Origin: Lingula anatina
Lineage: Eukaryota; Brachiopoda; Lingulata; Lingulida; Lingulidae
Assembly: GCF_001039355.2 (NCBI RefSeq)
Contig: NW_019775687.1
Coordinates: 100,122 to 164,121, forward strand
Direction of reading: 5' to 3'
Length of the DNA: 64,000 nucleotides
Shown here: in pieces, positions 1 through 14,300 of the stretch
How the letters are laid out: every line of letters begins with the position of its first letter
How positions within the stretch are numbered: position 1 is the stretch's first letter
Translations under genes and position numbers: made by a program
Notes under the pieces: model-generated
What the model was told of the DNA's origin: nothing
What the model saw: the letters and a program-made list of their open reading frames with translations, nothing else
Databases searched by the model: none

Positions 1-19
1 GATTTGGTCGGGGCCTTTG

Positions 20-23
<4 letters not shown>

Positions 24-76
<53 letters not shown>
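24..76. repeat. (AT)n microsatellite
   Basis: Uninterrupted AT dinucleotide run at the left edge of the window. Confidence 0.95.
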
Positions 77-82
<6 letters not shown>

Positions 83-3000
83 GTAGAGCAACTATTTTTA
101 AAATGTAGACAAATTTAAACTGATTCGGAGCAGAATACAGCTATTAAATCAAAATGCTTTTTGGGATCCAGGCTGTCAACTGATAACCTACCTCCTCAAG
201 GTCCCCGTTTTGGAAACAAAGAATCTAAAATGCCTTTGTCTTCTGGTGCTCATTTGGTCAAATTCAGTTTTTAACGAAAAAAGTTTTACAGTGTGTTTAT
301 CCAATGCACTTAACCCCTGGATTTAGGTAGTGTCTGTGCCATATGAGCCTGTATCTTCCTCCCAAAACTCTGGTATGCATCACAAAGTTATACTATTTAC
401 CTTCCTTGTACATTTCATTCCAACAATGAACACTTACGCTTGTGTGGATAAAGTCAAATCTTTTCGCTAAAACCCAGAGGTTGAGTTACTCCATAAAGGA
501 ATACATTATTCTGAATTTGTACAGAAACGACCTCCCATTTCTTAACACAAACGTCAACTTGAGATCTCAGGTAATGGATAACTTTTCAAGTTAAAAAACA
601 AATTTTCTTTGTAAGGAATACTATGCATATATGTTCACAGGAGTAATGCAGGATTTTGAGGCTGGTGCAAAGTCAAGTTTAAACTCTTAAGACAATGGGG
701 CGTCTTTATTTAGAAATCCATTGCCTTTATCAGCTTAAAACATGTTGAATTCAACTAAGACAGCATTAATTTACAACTTCCTGGATGAGAAACTACAACA
801 ATGATAACATGATTGAGAAAGAACTTAAAGGAAGTGTAGGAAGATTGATCAGTATCCTGTTTGCATCCTGGACACCAAACTCAAGTACCAGTAAGTAACC
901 ACTACAGGAACATGAGATGCACAAGTGTTGTACTTGTTTTAACAACTATATTAAGTATGGAAAAAAGGTGTGATTTCCTCAACAAGTAATCATATCTTTC
1001 TACATGTCTACAGTCTGCTATGTTAACCACTGCCCCACTTGGCAATGCCAGTAAAAATTGGGGCTGGTGAAATTTCTGAAAAACTTTCAGTTACTAGTGG
1101 ATTTTTTCAGCTGTAACATGTACTCCATTTCTTTTTTTTGTGTTAGGGTTAACGGTTGAATCCTTTTTTTACAACCTTTGAAAAGACCATGTTTTTTTTT
1201 CTTATTTGTAAAAGTAAAATTATTTTGACAATTGGCCAGTGAATTAAAGTATGGCCCAGTAGATTCTTGAACCCAGGTGACTTGGATGGCCTTTAAGTTG
1301 AAAAGTATTTGGCACTGACTGAGTCTATATGAAATCCTAAGGTACGTGGCATCAGTTGGTTACTAGTATTATATCCATAAAGAAAGTTTACCAAGGATAC
1401 ATGGCTCACTACAGATTGATATATACCGGTACATGTAACCCTAATACATAAGCAAACATACCATAGAGATAAGGAGTGATATACCTAAAACTGAAAGAAG
1501 TTTCACTTTGAAAAAATCCATGGACCACCTTCAGTTGTTTGATGACTGCTTTGTCTAGGTTTCTCTACTGACCTGATCACATCTCAGGTTCAGGTGTTAT
1601 GATATAATCAAGCCTGCTACAAGTACATGTACTACCACAGCCATCAGGCTGTAAAGGTATTTTTTGGATCTACTCAAAATGAACCTTCTTTCCGATGTAC
1701 TAAAAAAAAAAAAGATCCAAGTTAATAAAGATAATAGATATTTGTACTTTACATTACTTTGTATATATATCTAAAGCTATCAAACTGAATACAGTACCTG
1801 AACAAATGGTTGGTTTGTGAAGAAATGTGATCTCAAACAAACTTCCCATCAACAATTTAAAACTGCAACCTATGCCAATTCATGAAATATTTCATCCTAT
1901 GAGCCTTGAACTTGTAGTAAACTATGGCTAATTCTAGTCTAGGTTAATGTATAATGTCAAGCAGTAAGAAATGCAAACAATTCTTATCATGGCAGACTAA
2001 TAAATAAAGAAATGCGGAACTGATAGTTGAATTACTTGAGCTCATTTAACTTCCCTGGTAGGTCAAGGTGTTCACAATAGCATTGCATGACCAAATGACC
2101 AAGGCCTCAGGTGACCAGGATGTTGAGAGTTATGGAAAATAGGAATGACTTGTCTTTTCTTTCCAACATAAAATAAATTTTCTAAAAATTTACAAGACAA
2201 CCTTTCAATAAACTGGGCATGGGGTCATGCAGCTATGGCTGTTCTCAACTTTAAATTCTAATATCAACTATCCTCTTAATTCAATGTCATATGATAACAA
2301 ATGCATAATTTGGATAAAAATTCTCTGAAAACTGTATACCAGTGAAATAACATAAGCATGAAATCAAAATCCATATTTGAGACTTTCATGCCCTAAAACG
2401 ATGAAAACCCAACATATCTTTCTAACATACCTGGGTAGATTACTGGATTGAAAAAGATTACTTGGCATTTTAGAAAGCCTCTTGTGGTTTCATCCCTATG
2501 TCTATCTGCAATGTTTTATGGCACTGTATTGCTTAAAGAATGATTCACATAATTGAATCTGATGGTAAGATATTAGAACCTTGAGTATATGCAGCTGACC
2601 CTAGGGAAAAGAATGACTTATGAGGTGAACTAAATACAACAGTGAGGCTTACTAGTAACAATTTGTGCAAGCTTCATATATATGTATTCTTGTACTGCAT
2701 CTTATATTATCCATAAAAGAAAAAAGTTGATATGTCAATATAATATGCTAATAATAAAATGCATATGACATGCATGTACATTGTATTATCTAGGATATAT
2801 AAAGAGGGATGGCTAATTATAAGTATGCAAGGAAAAAAGTTTTGTACCTAAAAGTGATGTGGAGAAATAATCCAAAAAGCAATTTTACTAACTCTATATG
2901 AAATTATATTGAAGTTGTAAATCCTGGTCATAAAGGTATTTTTGCAGCAGATTTGAATCAATTTAATTGTATATATATATTATCTGGAGCAGCTAGCCAG

Positions 3001-3331
3001 ATATCTCACGCTGATAAGCATGTAAGCATTCAAACAATGACATGAATGTCTTGTTTTACTGTATAATGTTCAGTAATGATGCAGATAAATCAAGTTGGAT
3101 AATTTTTGCTTGTGATGTTATTTGGTCAGGCCAGTGGCTGCACTATAAGGTACCAAGATTATTTTATACAAATTAACAGGGAAGTGGGTTTTGAAATTAA
3201 ACTACAGTAATCTGCATAACTGGAGGATAAATAAACTTACTAGTACTGCAGCATGATATGTGAGTGTTAATGGTACATTGTACTCAGTACATGTATGCAA
3301 TATAATGATGGGTACTTATATATGCAGTATG

Positions 3332-3393
3332 CTCCCCCCCCCCCTCCCCCCTCCCCCCCTGGCCGGCACAAACACACACACACAAACACACAT
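3332..3393. repeat. Poly-C tract followed by CA-rich simple repeat
   Basis: C runs broken by T, then interrupted ACACAC. A similar poly-C plus (CA)n arrangement recurs at 63835-63892. Confidence 0.85.
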
Positions 3394-3830
3394 TGTACAC
3401 TTACAAGGATTTTAGCATAAAAATCAAAATTTTCTCAATAAAAAGAATAAAAAAGAGAACAATTTTTCTCCTACTCAAGAATCATTGCCGGACCTGCACT
3501 TGGACTTGGTGGTTTGTACCATAATTACTATCCTGTTATTATATAGTGGTAACCAAAGAAATGATTTCGTTGAATTTTTTTAACAAATAGAAGATTCGAA
3601 TACAAATCAACATGTACATTTTACCTGTATACCGCCACGTGTCCCCGACATTCCACAAAGAAACATTAAGGTATATTAATATGATAATATTTTGTTTTTA
3701 AAGTCTGATTGAAAAAGATAATAATTTTTGCAGGATACTGAGACATAAAAATATGATTTAGATCTACATGTAGAACGCGGACCACTGTGGTATAATTACT
3801 GTACGGACTATTGCTACGGCCCCGTTGGTT

Positions 3831-4160
3831 ATGGCAAACCAAAATTTAACCCGTTATAGACCTGAGAATGATATAAATCTACAAAACAAATATGACTTAC
3901 TTGTTACTCTCCCCCAATGGACCCTAGCCGCTAACGATTTACTATTTATAACAAGAGAAGCGCTTGAAAGTAGGCAATCACAAGAAAAGCTGTTTATTGA
4001 GATTGACCCAATTTTATCAATACATCATATACAGAATTCCTTCCGGGTTTTCCATAAAATCTCCTCTACCGCAATCAGGACCGATATGGAATGCTTGCAT
4101 TTTCTATCACGTTCAGCTAAAACAAGAACACATGAAAAATTTTCCGATTTATATCTATGA
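3831..4160 (+). CDS. Possible small ORF (109 aa), unrecognised
   Basis: An ATG at 3831 opens 109 codons (starting MANQNLTRYRPEND) in a stretch slightly less AT-rich than its surroundings. There is no obvious low complexity, signal peptide or membrane segment. I recognise no family and see no convincing splice partner. It could be chance or a small lineage-specific gene. Confidence 0.22.
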   Translation: MANQNLTRYRPENDINLQNKYDLLVTLPQWTLAANDLLFITREALESRQSQEKLFIEIDPILSIHHIQNSFRVFHKISSTAIRTDMECLHFLSRSAKTRTHEKFSDLYL

Positions 4161-4618
4161 TTTTTTTCACTTAAAAGAAGTGAATCAAAACGAATTTTAA
4201 TGAAATATCTCGTGACTGAAAACTAGATCATCATTTGTCACTCATTCTATTAGCAAGTTCTGATGTCATGAAAAGATCACATTTCATTCATGAAATTAGA
4301 AATGACAACTCATGATGAAGATAAAATTTATTTATTTTACATTAAATCACGACATATAACATACAAATCTACTTTTAATTCATAAATAGTTTTATCTATG
4401 ATCTCTATGTTACAATATATAGAAATACTAAGGAATGATAATGACATATTTACATATCAAATAATGACCTGTGTTGGTGCAAAATTAACCCTGCAGTGAT
4501 TATTAGGAGCATGACACTCTCCCTTTTGCTGATTAAAACATCTTTTTTGTCTTATTCAAATCCCTGAGCCCATTTAGGTAATTTTCACATATGCAGCATT
4601 AATTCAAAGTCTGTCATA

Positions 4619-4625
<7 letters not shown>

Positions 4626-4688
<63 letters not shown>
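4626..4688. repeat. (AT)n microsatellite
   Basis: Uninterrupted AT run. The Tyr-Ile repeats of the minus-strand ORF crossing it are only its translation. Confidence 0.95.
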
Positions 4689-4691
<3 letters not shown>

Positions 4692-4983
4692 TGCAAGGTT
4701 CACTTCTTCCAAACCCAAGCTTTTTCTTGGCCACAGTCACAAAATTGTGCAACAGAGCTACCTCCTTTTCAATATAAAATGAAAACATTCTGAATTGTAT
4801 TGCTGTAACTCTTTTTGATTCTAAAGGACATGTTGAGATCATCAAGAAGTTGTTATCACCTCTGTGTAATGTAGCTCCAGCTGAAATATTCACACAATCA
4901 CTTGCGATTATTGCACTTGTCCAAATATCAATCAGTTCACACATTCTGCTATAGACAATTACATAAAATATCAAGATTACCAT
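4692..4983 (-). CDS. Doubtful minus-strand ORF in the probable SINHCAF 3' flank
   Basis: The ATG at 4983 opens about 97 codons of mixed composition (including SAGATLHRGDNN and VAKKKLGFGRSE) before running into the (AT)n tract. Its non-repeat part looks protein-like, but no family is recognised. It may be an exon remnant or chance within a 3' UTR. Confidence 0.15.
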
Positions 4984-6343
4984 TTAAATTAAAATGTCAT
5001 TATAAAATGACAGATATTAAATAGTATTGTACATATATCTCAGTTTAAAGTTCTCATTTCACCTCTGCACTTATACCTTACATTTGTGTAAGCAGCCGCT
5101 CTTCACAGCAAAATCAAGTTGTGTCGTTTCATAACCGAGTGTCAATTGTTTAGCAATTTCAGTTGGAGTATTTGCATGATATACTATAAATAATACTTTT
5201 CTATAAACATTGATATAAAAATCCCTCGGATTCATAGAATCGAGGTGGAGATAAAATTGTGCTCTTTTTTTTTAAGCAACAGCAGTTCAGTTTTAAAACA
5301 AGCATTTATACAAAGTAGAAAAATGGCTGATAAAATTTCAGCAGAGGCAGCTGCAGCACCATAGATATTCAAAAGTATATTCTACACATTAAAATATCAC
5401 ACACCAAAACAATAGTTTGAAATTTAAGAAAAAATAATAAAACCAACATGGATCTGATATGGAAGAAAAAAAAAACTTAATTGACCATTTTCTATTTCTG
5501 AAATTTTGAATATAAACATCTGCTCACTGTTCATCACAATCAAATGTGTTATGTCATTGTTGGAAAATTAAAATGAATAATTTTAGATATCTTTGGCATG
5601 CTTCAGTTTTACACAGTGCTGCTGTATTCCTCTCCACAAATAATATGACAAATATAACTGGAGACGATGTTCAAACCATTTGCATGAGGAATGTTACTTT
5701 TACTTCATTTACAAATTGATAGAAAAATCATTTCTAATTCTTCTGTGAAAGTGATAATGTACACAAAGTTGCTTAAAATTTCTAGGCAAGCTCCTTAATC
5801 ATCATATTATTGTTAAAAAATAACTCACATACTGACATTCAGTCCAAAGATGTGTTGAGTCAACATCTCCACATAACTTACACCACCAAACACTTTCTTT
5901 CCATTAAAACAAATTCCTCTCGCTCACAGAAACAGAGGTAGTCAACTATAATTGTTCTATTTTGATCACAAAGTGAGGTCCGTAATGCCCTGGCACACTG
6001 TCACCAATTGGTGAGCAATCACAATACACCTTGAACAATGCCTACAATACAGTCAACCATCACACTGATGGACAAAAATACACATAAAACATTAAAACGA
6101 AATAATAAGGAAATGGACTGATTGTATTGAGCACAGTTCAATGACAACATTATCACACAGTTCCATGTGTGAGAAATAGATATTTTTCAATGTCATCTGC
6201 AGCAAATGAGATCTAAATGAGCAGAGGTACAAATGATGTAGCTCAAATCAAAATTATTCCATCACTTATCTTTCATTTGCTCAGCTTCTAGAAATAAAAT
6301 AGTTTACAATTTTAAAAAAAGAGATCCATACATTCACATTAAC

Positions 6344-9300
6344 TTAGATTTCTGCTTCCAAAGGCACAGGGCCTGACTGGAGAAAAGCAGGGGTACTTTT
6401 GTAAGTCAGATCTAGCGGCAACTCAAATTTGGATTTTTGGTGATTAGTGTATGGCACTTCTGCCTCTAAATGAGGCATTTCATCATCAACAACATCTTCT
6501 TCATCATCGTCTTGTTCCATTTTCTGAGGTTCTTTTGTTTTCATGCTTTCTGTTTGTTCCACTCCCTTTTCTTTTGTCTGTTTCTTTGTCTTGGAAGCTC
6601 TGCATCCAGCACATGGTTTAAGAAGTGATGGATCAATCATTACTTCTCCATTTAAGCCCTTGAATATGATACCACAGCAAACTTGAGTCCTGAAATAATG
6701 ATAAAATAAATGATTTATCAATGACATAATACATGCCTATAGTACTGCAAAATAATGATCCTGAAGATTAATAATGTCCACTACATAATCTCAAGGGAGA
6801 AAAAAATTACCTAATTGAAAAACAATGATAATCAAATAATTAAATTCCACTGGAAACTCACCTCTACCAAATAAACTACAGTTTTTAAGGGTAAGAGGTT
6901 GAGAACAGTGAGATTACATATATATATAGATTATAAATGGCTAAGTTAATTATTTATCAAACAATTTTCTCTCCCCATTAACTTACATCTTCCAATATTT
7001 AAGGTCAAGGAATGGACTGAGCTTTGACACCAATTGTCTGTACTTCGATGTTGAATCTCTGCTGTTTTCATCTTCAGATTCACTCAATTCTGGACTTTGT
7101 CGATTCACAGAGGGAGGTCCTGATGTCTCACTGTAGCCTTCATCTACACCTGATGGCAACAGAAATGAGAATGATTAAACCTTCGTGTGTCAAACCCATA
7201 TACATTTTAAACCATCCTGAAAAATGTCTATTTCAATGGAAAAACACCAGAGATAATCTGTCTCAGATGAAAATGTGCACCAGGCCATCATGTTATGAGA
7301 AATTTGATTGTTATCCATCATGATAACGGGTTCTTGATGACATTGATACGTCTGCTACATTGGTAATATTTCAAGGTGATCAAAAAGCCCACTTTCATTT
7401 ATCAAGGAAAGTCGTCATACACATTTTCAAGTGGAGACCTGTGACAGGAAATTTACTCAACTGCGTTTTTTAAGACATGATAATCAGTGAGGGACAACTA
7501 GCACAATCATGTTAAGTACTTATTTTCAACTGTAAAAAAATAAATGTATAGACATTAACTCTGTTAACAAAACAGACTCAAAACAAATGTATGTTTGTGT
7601 TAGGATGATGTTTGGAGATTTGTCAAATATATGGGCAATTAAAAAAATTCAATATGGAATATTAGTCAAAATGAATTTGACATGAGACCTTATGCAGTCA
7701 GTAATTGGTAAGACCATATACTGTATAATTGTCAATGAAGCCACGGAAGTTAGCATTTTTACTTATTCATATTGGTACAATTCAAGGTGCTACTTTTGAA
7801 GTCACATTTGGTAACTTGTGATCTTGGGTCAGCCTGTCTCTGAAGGACATACACTAAATACTTTATATTCCAAAATTACACTTGCATCAAACGTATCTGG
7901 GGATCTCAAAATGCACTTTACATTTACCTTTATTACTCTCATTAACCCTCACTCCCCTAAGGACATATATATTACATGGTACATATTCAGAATACATACA
8001 CTATCTGTATTGTTATACCTTTAGAACTTCATAACCCTTTTGCTATGATGGTGGTGAAGCCAAGATTCTTGATGTTAGGTCAACAAAAGTTCAGGGAAGC
8101 AATTACGTTGCTGAGCATACACTTAAAATTCCAACTGTCAGTTTACTTTGATGCAAGGTGCAGGATTTATCTCATCTAATATAGACAGGCCAGGGTAAGG
8201 TCAAGCAAGCTGGTTGTCACCTCACAAAGCCTGCTATTGAGATGACCCAGTGTAGGGCAATGCTACTCCAGCAGACACTTAAGTATTGATTTTACTTGCA
8301 GGGGCTTCTGTGTCTGGGTTTCTCACATGTGCTTGTTTGCAGGCACTGCATAGCAGTCTAGACTTCTTTCATATGAGACAATGAACAAACCCGCAATGAC
8401 TGACTGGGGCTTTCTCTTTTAACCCTTGAAGTTGACTTTGTCTAGAAATAAAATTTTTTGATTATAAAAAGCTAAAAAGTGCTTGAGCCTACTTGCAATT
8501 TCTTAAGTTATCAAAGGGAAGTATATAAGCAATTAAATATTTTATTTCTTTTCATATATTTATGTTTGACCTATTCTTTACTTATTATTAATTGTACCAA
8601 ACAATGCATTCCTACATTGATATATAACACTGACAGTATATTTTATGCATTTCCACTTTTTGCATTACAAAACATGAATGCCATGATGTGACACCTGTCT
8701 TGTACAGGTAACATAACAGGTTTTTAACCACTAGGCCCTGCGGAAATAGCAATGTACAGCCATAACTTGCATTCAGAGTAATTACCAGGAGGCTAATATG
8801 CAAATGGCATGCCAACTTAATTATAAGAACAAAATGATATTGTCATTAAAATATGTTCTTGCCCCAGCTGTGCTATGGTTTATATCACTGTGTGAGTTAT
8901 TAATGTAAGACAACTCAAATGATTTGAAACTAATTGTAGGCAGAATATTTTTGTACACATTGGAAAATAAAAAAATTAAATAAAAGATACAAATAACAAC
9001 AAAAAGTTAAACTATCTGCATGTACTCCACATAACACAATTCAACCTACTTGGGTATATGCAGTAGTTTGACTTTTAGTAAACCACAAAAATGGCATCAG
9101 TGGCATAAAGTAACAATATTAGTGATAAATGCTCAGTGTTGCATACTAGACTTCTTATGCTGGACTGGGTCAATAACTTGTACTGTATTAATTCACTTCT
9201 GTGCCTCATCTGAGGACACAGCCTGCTATAGCCTTATGCTATGAACTAACTATAGATGGCTGGGCATCTGAGGTGAAGCAATGTATGTAGTTTAGGTATT

Positions 9301-11336
9301 GAGTTGTGAGGGATAAAATGAGGTCAATGGGGCTTTATTTATCACTTGTGGTTTTTTTTTACTGTCTAAGGAAATACAGCATTGCTCTCTAGAGAGGTAT
9401 TACTTAACTACTGCAGGGACATGGTATGTGGATGGGGGCATAGATTATACAAGCCACAGCAGGATACCTCTTTACCTGAAGGAGTCATTTTGAAAGGACA
9501 AGACATTTGTACTTTAAGATTATACGTGCCAGGGAAAAACATCTGTTTACCGCAAATAACTGTTACTTCTTTGAGGACATGGCCTAAAAAATATTGATGA
9601 TATTTGTTGAATGTCATCCTGTTTTGATGGAATTTTTTGTATGCACTTCAAGCATGATATATCCATAATATTTATTGTATCAGTAAAGTATTCTTTCAAA
9701 TTAAATGAAGCAAGGGTACTAGCTTACTGTTATTAATACCATGTTTGTTTATACATGTTATCCTAAGAGTGAGTTCATATACAACAGATATTCATTTTCT
9801 GATTTCCATGTTTCCTGACAATTTCCTTATTCTCTTTTTTTTTGCTTACCTTCAGAGTTACTTCCAGAATCAATTCTTGGTCTTCGCTTCTTTTTGTGTT
9901 TGTGCTTATTCCTTGATGTATCTTTACTGAGAGATTTTTTCTTTTTTGGGGAAGATACTGGACCTTGTTGCTTGTTTCGAAGCATGAGTGCACGTGAACC
10001 TGGGCCAGCACGTGCATCTACAACCTGCAGCAAAAAAGTCATTGGCATTAGAGAGGAGAAGAAAGAGTTACTTTAAATGTGTAAAATGTTGTTGTTTAAG
10101 TTTTTTGTTGACTGAGAGTGTATCAAAACTGTTTCTGTCATTGAGAACTTAAGTACTGATGCCAATACATTGCGTTAGTCAAAGCCAGTATTTTAAAAAT
10201 CTTATATAAGTCATGCATTTGTTTCTTGGAAAAAAGTTCTATAGCTTTTGAATTAATTGTTGATACCATAATAAATATATTGGAGATAATTATTCCAATT
10301 CGCTAGAATCCTTCAGCAGGGAAGTTGATGTTAATGCCTTTTTACTTTTAGAGCCATGAATGTAAAATTAAATATAAACACATTTATGAAATAAAGGAAA
10401 AATTTCATCATACAGCATTATTCACGATTACCCATGTTGCCAAACAGACCATTCCAAATGTGGTACAAAATGAAATGGTGTCATTTATGATCAAACAAGA
10501 GACTATACCTCTTATTTTAGCATCTTATGTATTTATTCTGCATAAGCAAGTTACACAAGTATGCAATTTGGAAAACAATACAGTCTGTGGTATTACATCT
10601 TTCAGAGCTTAGTGACAATAGGGTGTTTAATAACTTAACCATTGTCTTTGTTGCATGATATAGGCCATATTTTTATCTTACCAACATAGGGGAGACTGCA
10701 ACCTAATTAACATTTAAGAGCAATCATAACAATGATAAGGTGCAGGTGGGAGCCGTTTCACAGCACCACATCAGGAAAGTAAAGGTTTTTAAGTGTTATG
10801 GAGATAAAGATCTTAAACAATTGCGTTATGATATGGTAAGGGCATGCTATGAACCATCTGGGAACCAATACACTAATAATGGCACTAGTAACATATGAAC
10901 AAAACAATCCAACTCCCAATGTTCAAGGTTAAATAGTGTTTAAATGTTTTTATACTGAAACCTACTATAATGGTTTTCTTAAGAGCTTCTCACATCAAAA
11001 CTATTTTGCTTTGTGCTAGTCAATAGAATACCCAAGTCTTATTCTTTTCTCAAGTAATCTTTTAGAGTGCACATTTTTTTAAAATAACTAACTCAATGCC
11101 CTACTTACATGATTCCAATGTCTGTTTGTACCGGCAGGAAGTTTCTTCCACCTTTTTACGAGTAGCACACAAGCATTGCATATATCTCCTGTTCTCCTTT
11201 CATGCATGCGGAAACATTTCTGGAAGTCTGCTTCATAGCGTTTACTGTCTGTGAATCTTGAACTAGATGATTTTGCACCACAAATGCAGCAACCCGTGAG
11301 GCTGCGGTAAGTTTTGGGACGATGGAAATTGAACAT
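6344..11336 (-). CDS. SINHCAF: SINHCAF/FAM60A-like SIN3-HDAC complex subunit (4 coding exons, 303 aa)
   Basis: Coding exons in transcript order: 11336-11109, 10024-9850, 7149-6987, 6689-6344 (stop). They total 912 nt with matching phases (0, 1, 2). All introns have GT-AG ends. The start ATG (11336-11334) gives MFNFHRPKTYRSLTGCCIC, which aligns with the vertebrate FAM60A start. Further family signatures are the cysteine-rich segment with SSSSRFTDSKRYE, ICNACVLLVKRWKKLPAG, then VVDARAGP, FLDLKYWK and CCGIIFKGLNGEVMID. Vertebrate SINHCAF is a subunit of the SIN3-HDAC corepressor and acts in the nucleus. Exon 2 here encodes a Lys/Arg-rich block (KHKHKKKRRPR), a plausible nuclear localisation signal. 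The C-terminus is acidic (DDDEEDVVDD) and longer than in vertebrates (about 221 aa there). Introns 6690-6986, 7150-9849 and 10025-11108 show no other gene. Identification is firm; the exact 3' end is unknown. Confidence 0.95.
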
Positions 11337-11352
11337 AATGCGTCTTGGTCTT
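11337..11352 (-). other. SINHCAF: SINHCAF 5' UTR portion of the start-codon exon
   Basis: A minus-strand acceptor (attacag) ends at 11353, leaving 16 nt of untranslated exon before the ATG. The gene therefore needs at least one upstream non-coding exon beyond a long first intron. Confidence 0.75.
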
Positions 11353-14300
11353 CTGTAATTATGAAAAGAAGGTAACATTTTACTCTATAACACCCAAATG
11401 ATAAAACACAAATAAATGTATATAATATTATATACAAATTTTTTTAGAAAAATTTAAAAATTATTACACAGACATTACACTGGGCTCAATAATAATCTCT
11501 GACCATACTAATATCAACCACAACCCTTATGCCATGAACATACAAAATGTAGCTTTACCAAAACAATTGGTTAGGTATATAATGCATACCAAGATGTCCA
11601 GTGTGATGAACCGTTAAAGTCAACAAAGAATTAATCAACTGTGGCAACACATTTCTCGTGTGCTGCAAAGAATGTCTGGCCAGTCTTTGACCTCTGGTTC
11701 ACCATGCTGGTGAACCACAACCACCTCTTTAAATTTCCACGGAAAATAATGACGTTAATGCACCCACTCACTATCACCACCAAGATAGTAAAGACAGAAA
11801 CCCAACCATAACCAGTATTAGTTTTAATTTTACCCATAACAACATGTATTAATCTCAAAAAAGTTAATAAAGACAAAATCACTCGATGTAACAATGCAAA
11901 CTGTAAATCATAAATCTACTGCATATATACATTTTTTTTCATGTAAAAATGACATACACTCATATACAAAGGGGATTTTTGACTTCCACATAACAAACAC
12001 ATGTTAGATAAGAATAGCATCTTTGGCTGACATCTGAACAAGTGCAATTAAATTCAGACTTGAAGTATACAGCTAAGCAAAATATGTAAGGAGCATGCAC
12101 TAAGAGCAACTCTAGATACTTCAGACTTCAGTCATTGAATAAATTAAGGCTAGGGAGCACAAAGGAATCAAATTTCAAAATAAACAGTTCTGCTGCCTGT
12201 ATGTGAAAATAAGGAAAGTTCAAAGTCCACAATGCCTCACTCACAAAGATCTAAGCTGACACATTCCATGAAAATTTTTATCATATGATTTTGTAATATA
12301 TATTGTCACACTCAAACAATATAAGGGCAATGAATGTTGGCAACTCTCCACATCCAACATTATTACCATTAAATAATTAGTATAACAATATCCCGGTGAA
12401 AACACAAACAAACTTCCATATACAGTATATGCACTACTGTCAATGCTAACACAAAGCTGTATGGAAATCAGATCATTGACTTTTTCTCAGAACTAGTTCA
12501 TAAACAACCAATGTAAGTACACACAATGATACGTGATAACCTTGAGGTACATATACCACTCGGTGCATATAACCTTACTTAACCAAATAAAGAATATTTT
12601 AAAGGAAGGGCACAAAAAGTATGTTGATATCACACTATGAAAAGCAAAACTGATAGGCAATGCAAAATTGAAATTAACTGTGCACACAAGCTATGCCAAA
12701 TAAATATTGGTCAATGTTGTTTTGAAATACTATAGAGGTGCACATATTGTGCACAGCAGGACAAAACTGAGGTGGCAACATTAAGGTGTAATTTCCATAC
12801 AACATCAAAGGTACATACATAACATCTCTCAGACCTACATATTATCATGTTGAATCAGTTCTATATGATACGCTCACTCCACACTAATTACAAAGAGCTC
12901 AGATTACAAAGAGGATATTTTGAATTTTAAAAAGGCCATGTTTCATACCACAGATTACAAAATTAATGCACTGAACAATGATATATACATTTTTGGAAGT
13001 GACATGCACATTTCTTTGTCTGTCCATCATAAAAATCAATGAGTTAGGAAATTACACAACCACTTTTGAAGTATTGTATAAATCTATCTAGGCAAATGGT
13101 CAATATATCTGAACTTGTGCATTTCTATAGCCACCAGTAACTCTAAAAAGCACAAAGAAGATGAGGCCAGGTGCAAATTTTAATCTATTTTCATTACCTC
13201 TGACCTGTAGGATCAAACTTAGAGTATGTGATACTGCTATTTTTATGCCTGTGACATCAACATGAAGGTAACAATGCACACGGTATGTATCCCTATATGC
13301 CATCAGAATAAAAAAATGTAAACAAACAACTTCATAAAATCTTAAACACTCTTTTGTTCCTGGAAAAAAATGAGACGTGATGCTAAAACCCATTTCCTTG
13401 CTGTTACTGTACAACAAACAGCCTTAAGTTTCATTCACAAGGAAGCCAGAATAATCCACAACCATACTAAATGTTCTAATATTACATAATACCTAAGGTT
13501 AACTCAGATTACCTTAGAGGCAGGACTAATAAAGAGCTGAGAGTGGATTATATAACTTTTGGTGTCCAGTTCTGGCACCTTGTGAGTTCCCCCCTCAGAG
13601 AGACCTCAGGGAAGAAGTACCAAATCTAATTTACATAATAACAATACATAAACTGATACTGAAAATGTCACAAAGCAAAGGAAGCTGTTAATTATGGGGG
13701 AGGTTATCATTTGGAATATGCTGACCAGAATTACTGGTAATATCACTGGCTTCCAAGACTGTTTGGTGAGGAAATACATGCATATTTGACTTGACCATTT
13801 TGTAGAACACACACATATACATACCATATATAACCAACAATGTATTACATACATGGTAATACATTCTTGACAACTTAATACAACTTGATACAACTTAAAT
13901 AGCACCTCAATTTCTTTCTGAGTTATTACAGTGCGATTTCTGCCTGATGTTAACTACCATTAATTCAGTTAACAGTATACCATAGTCTAAAACGTTTCTG
14001 TGCTCACGCTCTTTTTTCACAAACACAGAATACCTGCTACTAATATGTGTATTCCCTAAACACATGACTGAAATATTCTGCCATCTTCATAGACATATGG
14101 TTAACAAGGCAATCTATTAAAAAAAAACTGAATTTTGAAACACAGACACCCCACAAAGTTAAACGCAATTAACTTGGAAATTCTACTTACTTCAATGACA
14201 TATATACTATATATACAACAGTCAAAACTGCCTTGTCTTTGTCGATCTGGCAAGAACGAATCGTTGAAAAATATCTTCGCCTCGAAAAAAACCCAACGCT

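Larger units (their letters stand above)
1..3830. other. Non-coding flank, no gene seen
   Basis: AT-rich sequence without long ORFs or a recognisable exon on either strand. TACATGTA-like palindromes are scattered through it. Only simple repeats are supportable. Confidence 0.6.
4161..6343 (-). other. Probable SINHCAF 3' UTR and flank
   Basis: Downstream of the SINHCAF stop on the minus strand. AATAAA-type signals (TTTATT on the plus strand) cluster at 4327-4336, so the 3' UTR could be about 2 kb. Only the overlapping ORF at 4692-4983 and the (AT)n tract are otherwise noted. Confidence 0.3.

Noticed and set aside
11631-11894. Minus-strand 87-codon ORF in the SINHCAF leader intron
   Set aside because: No recognised domain, no splice context, and composition like the surrounding intron.
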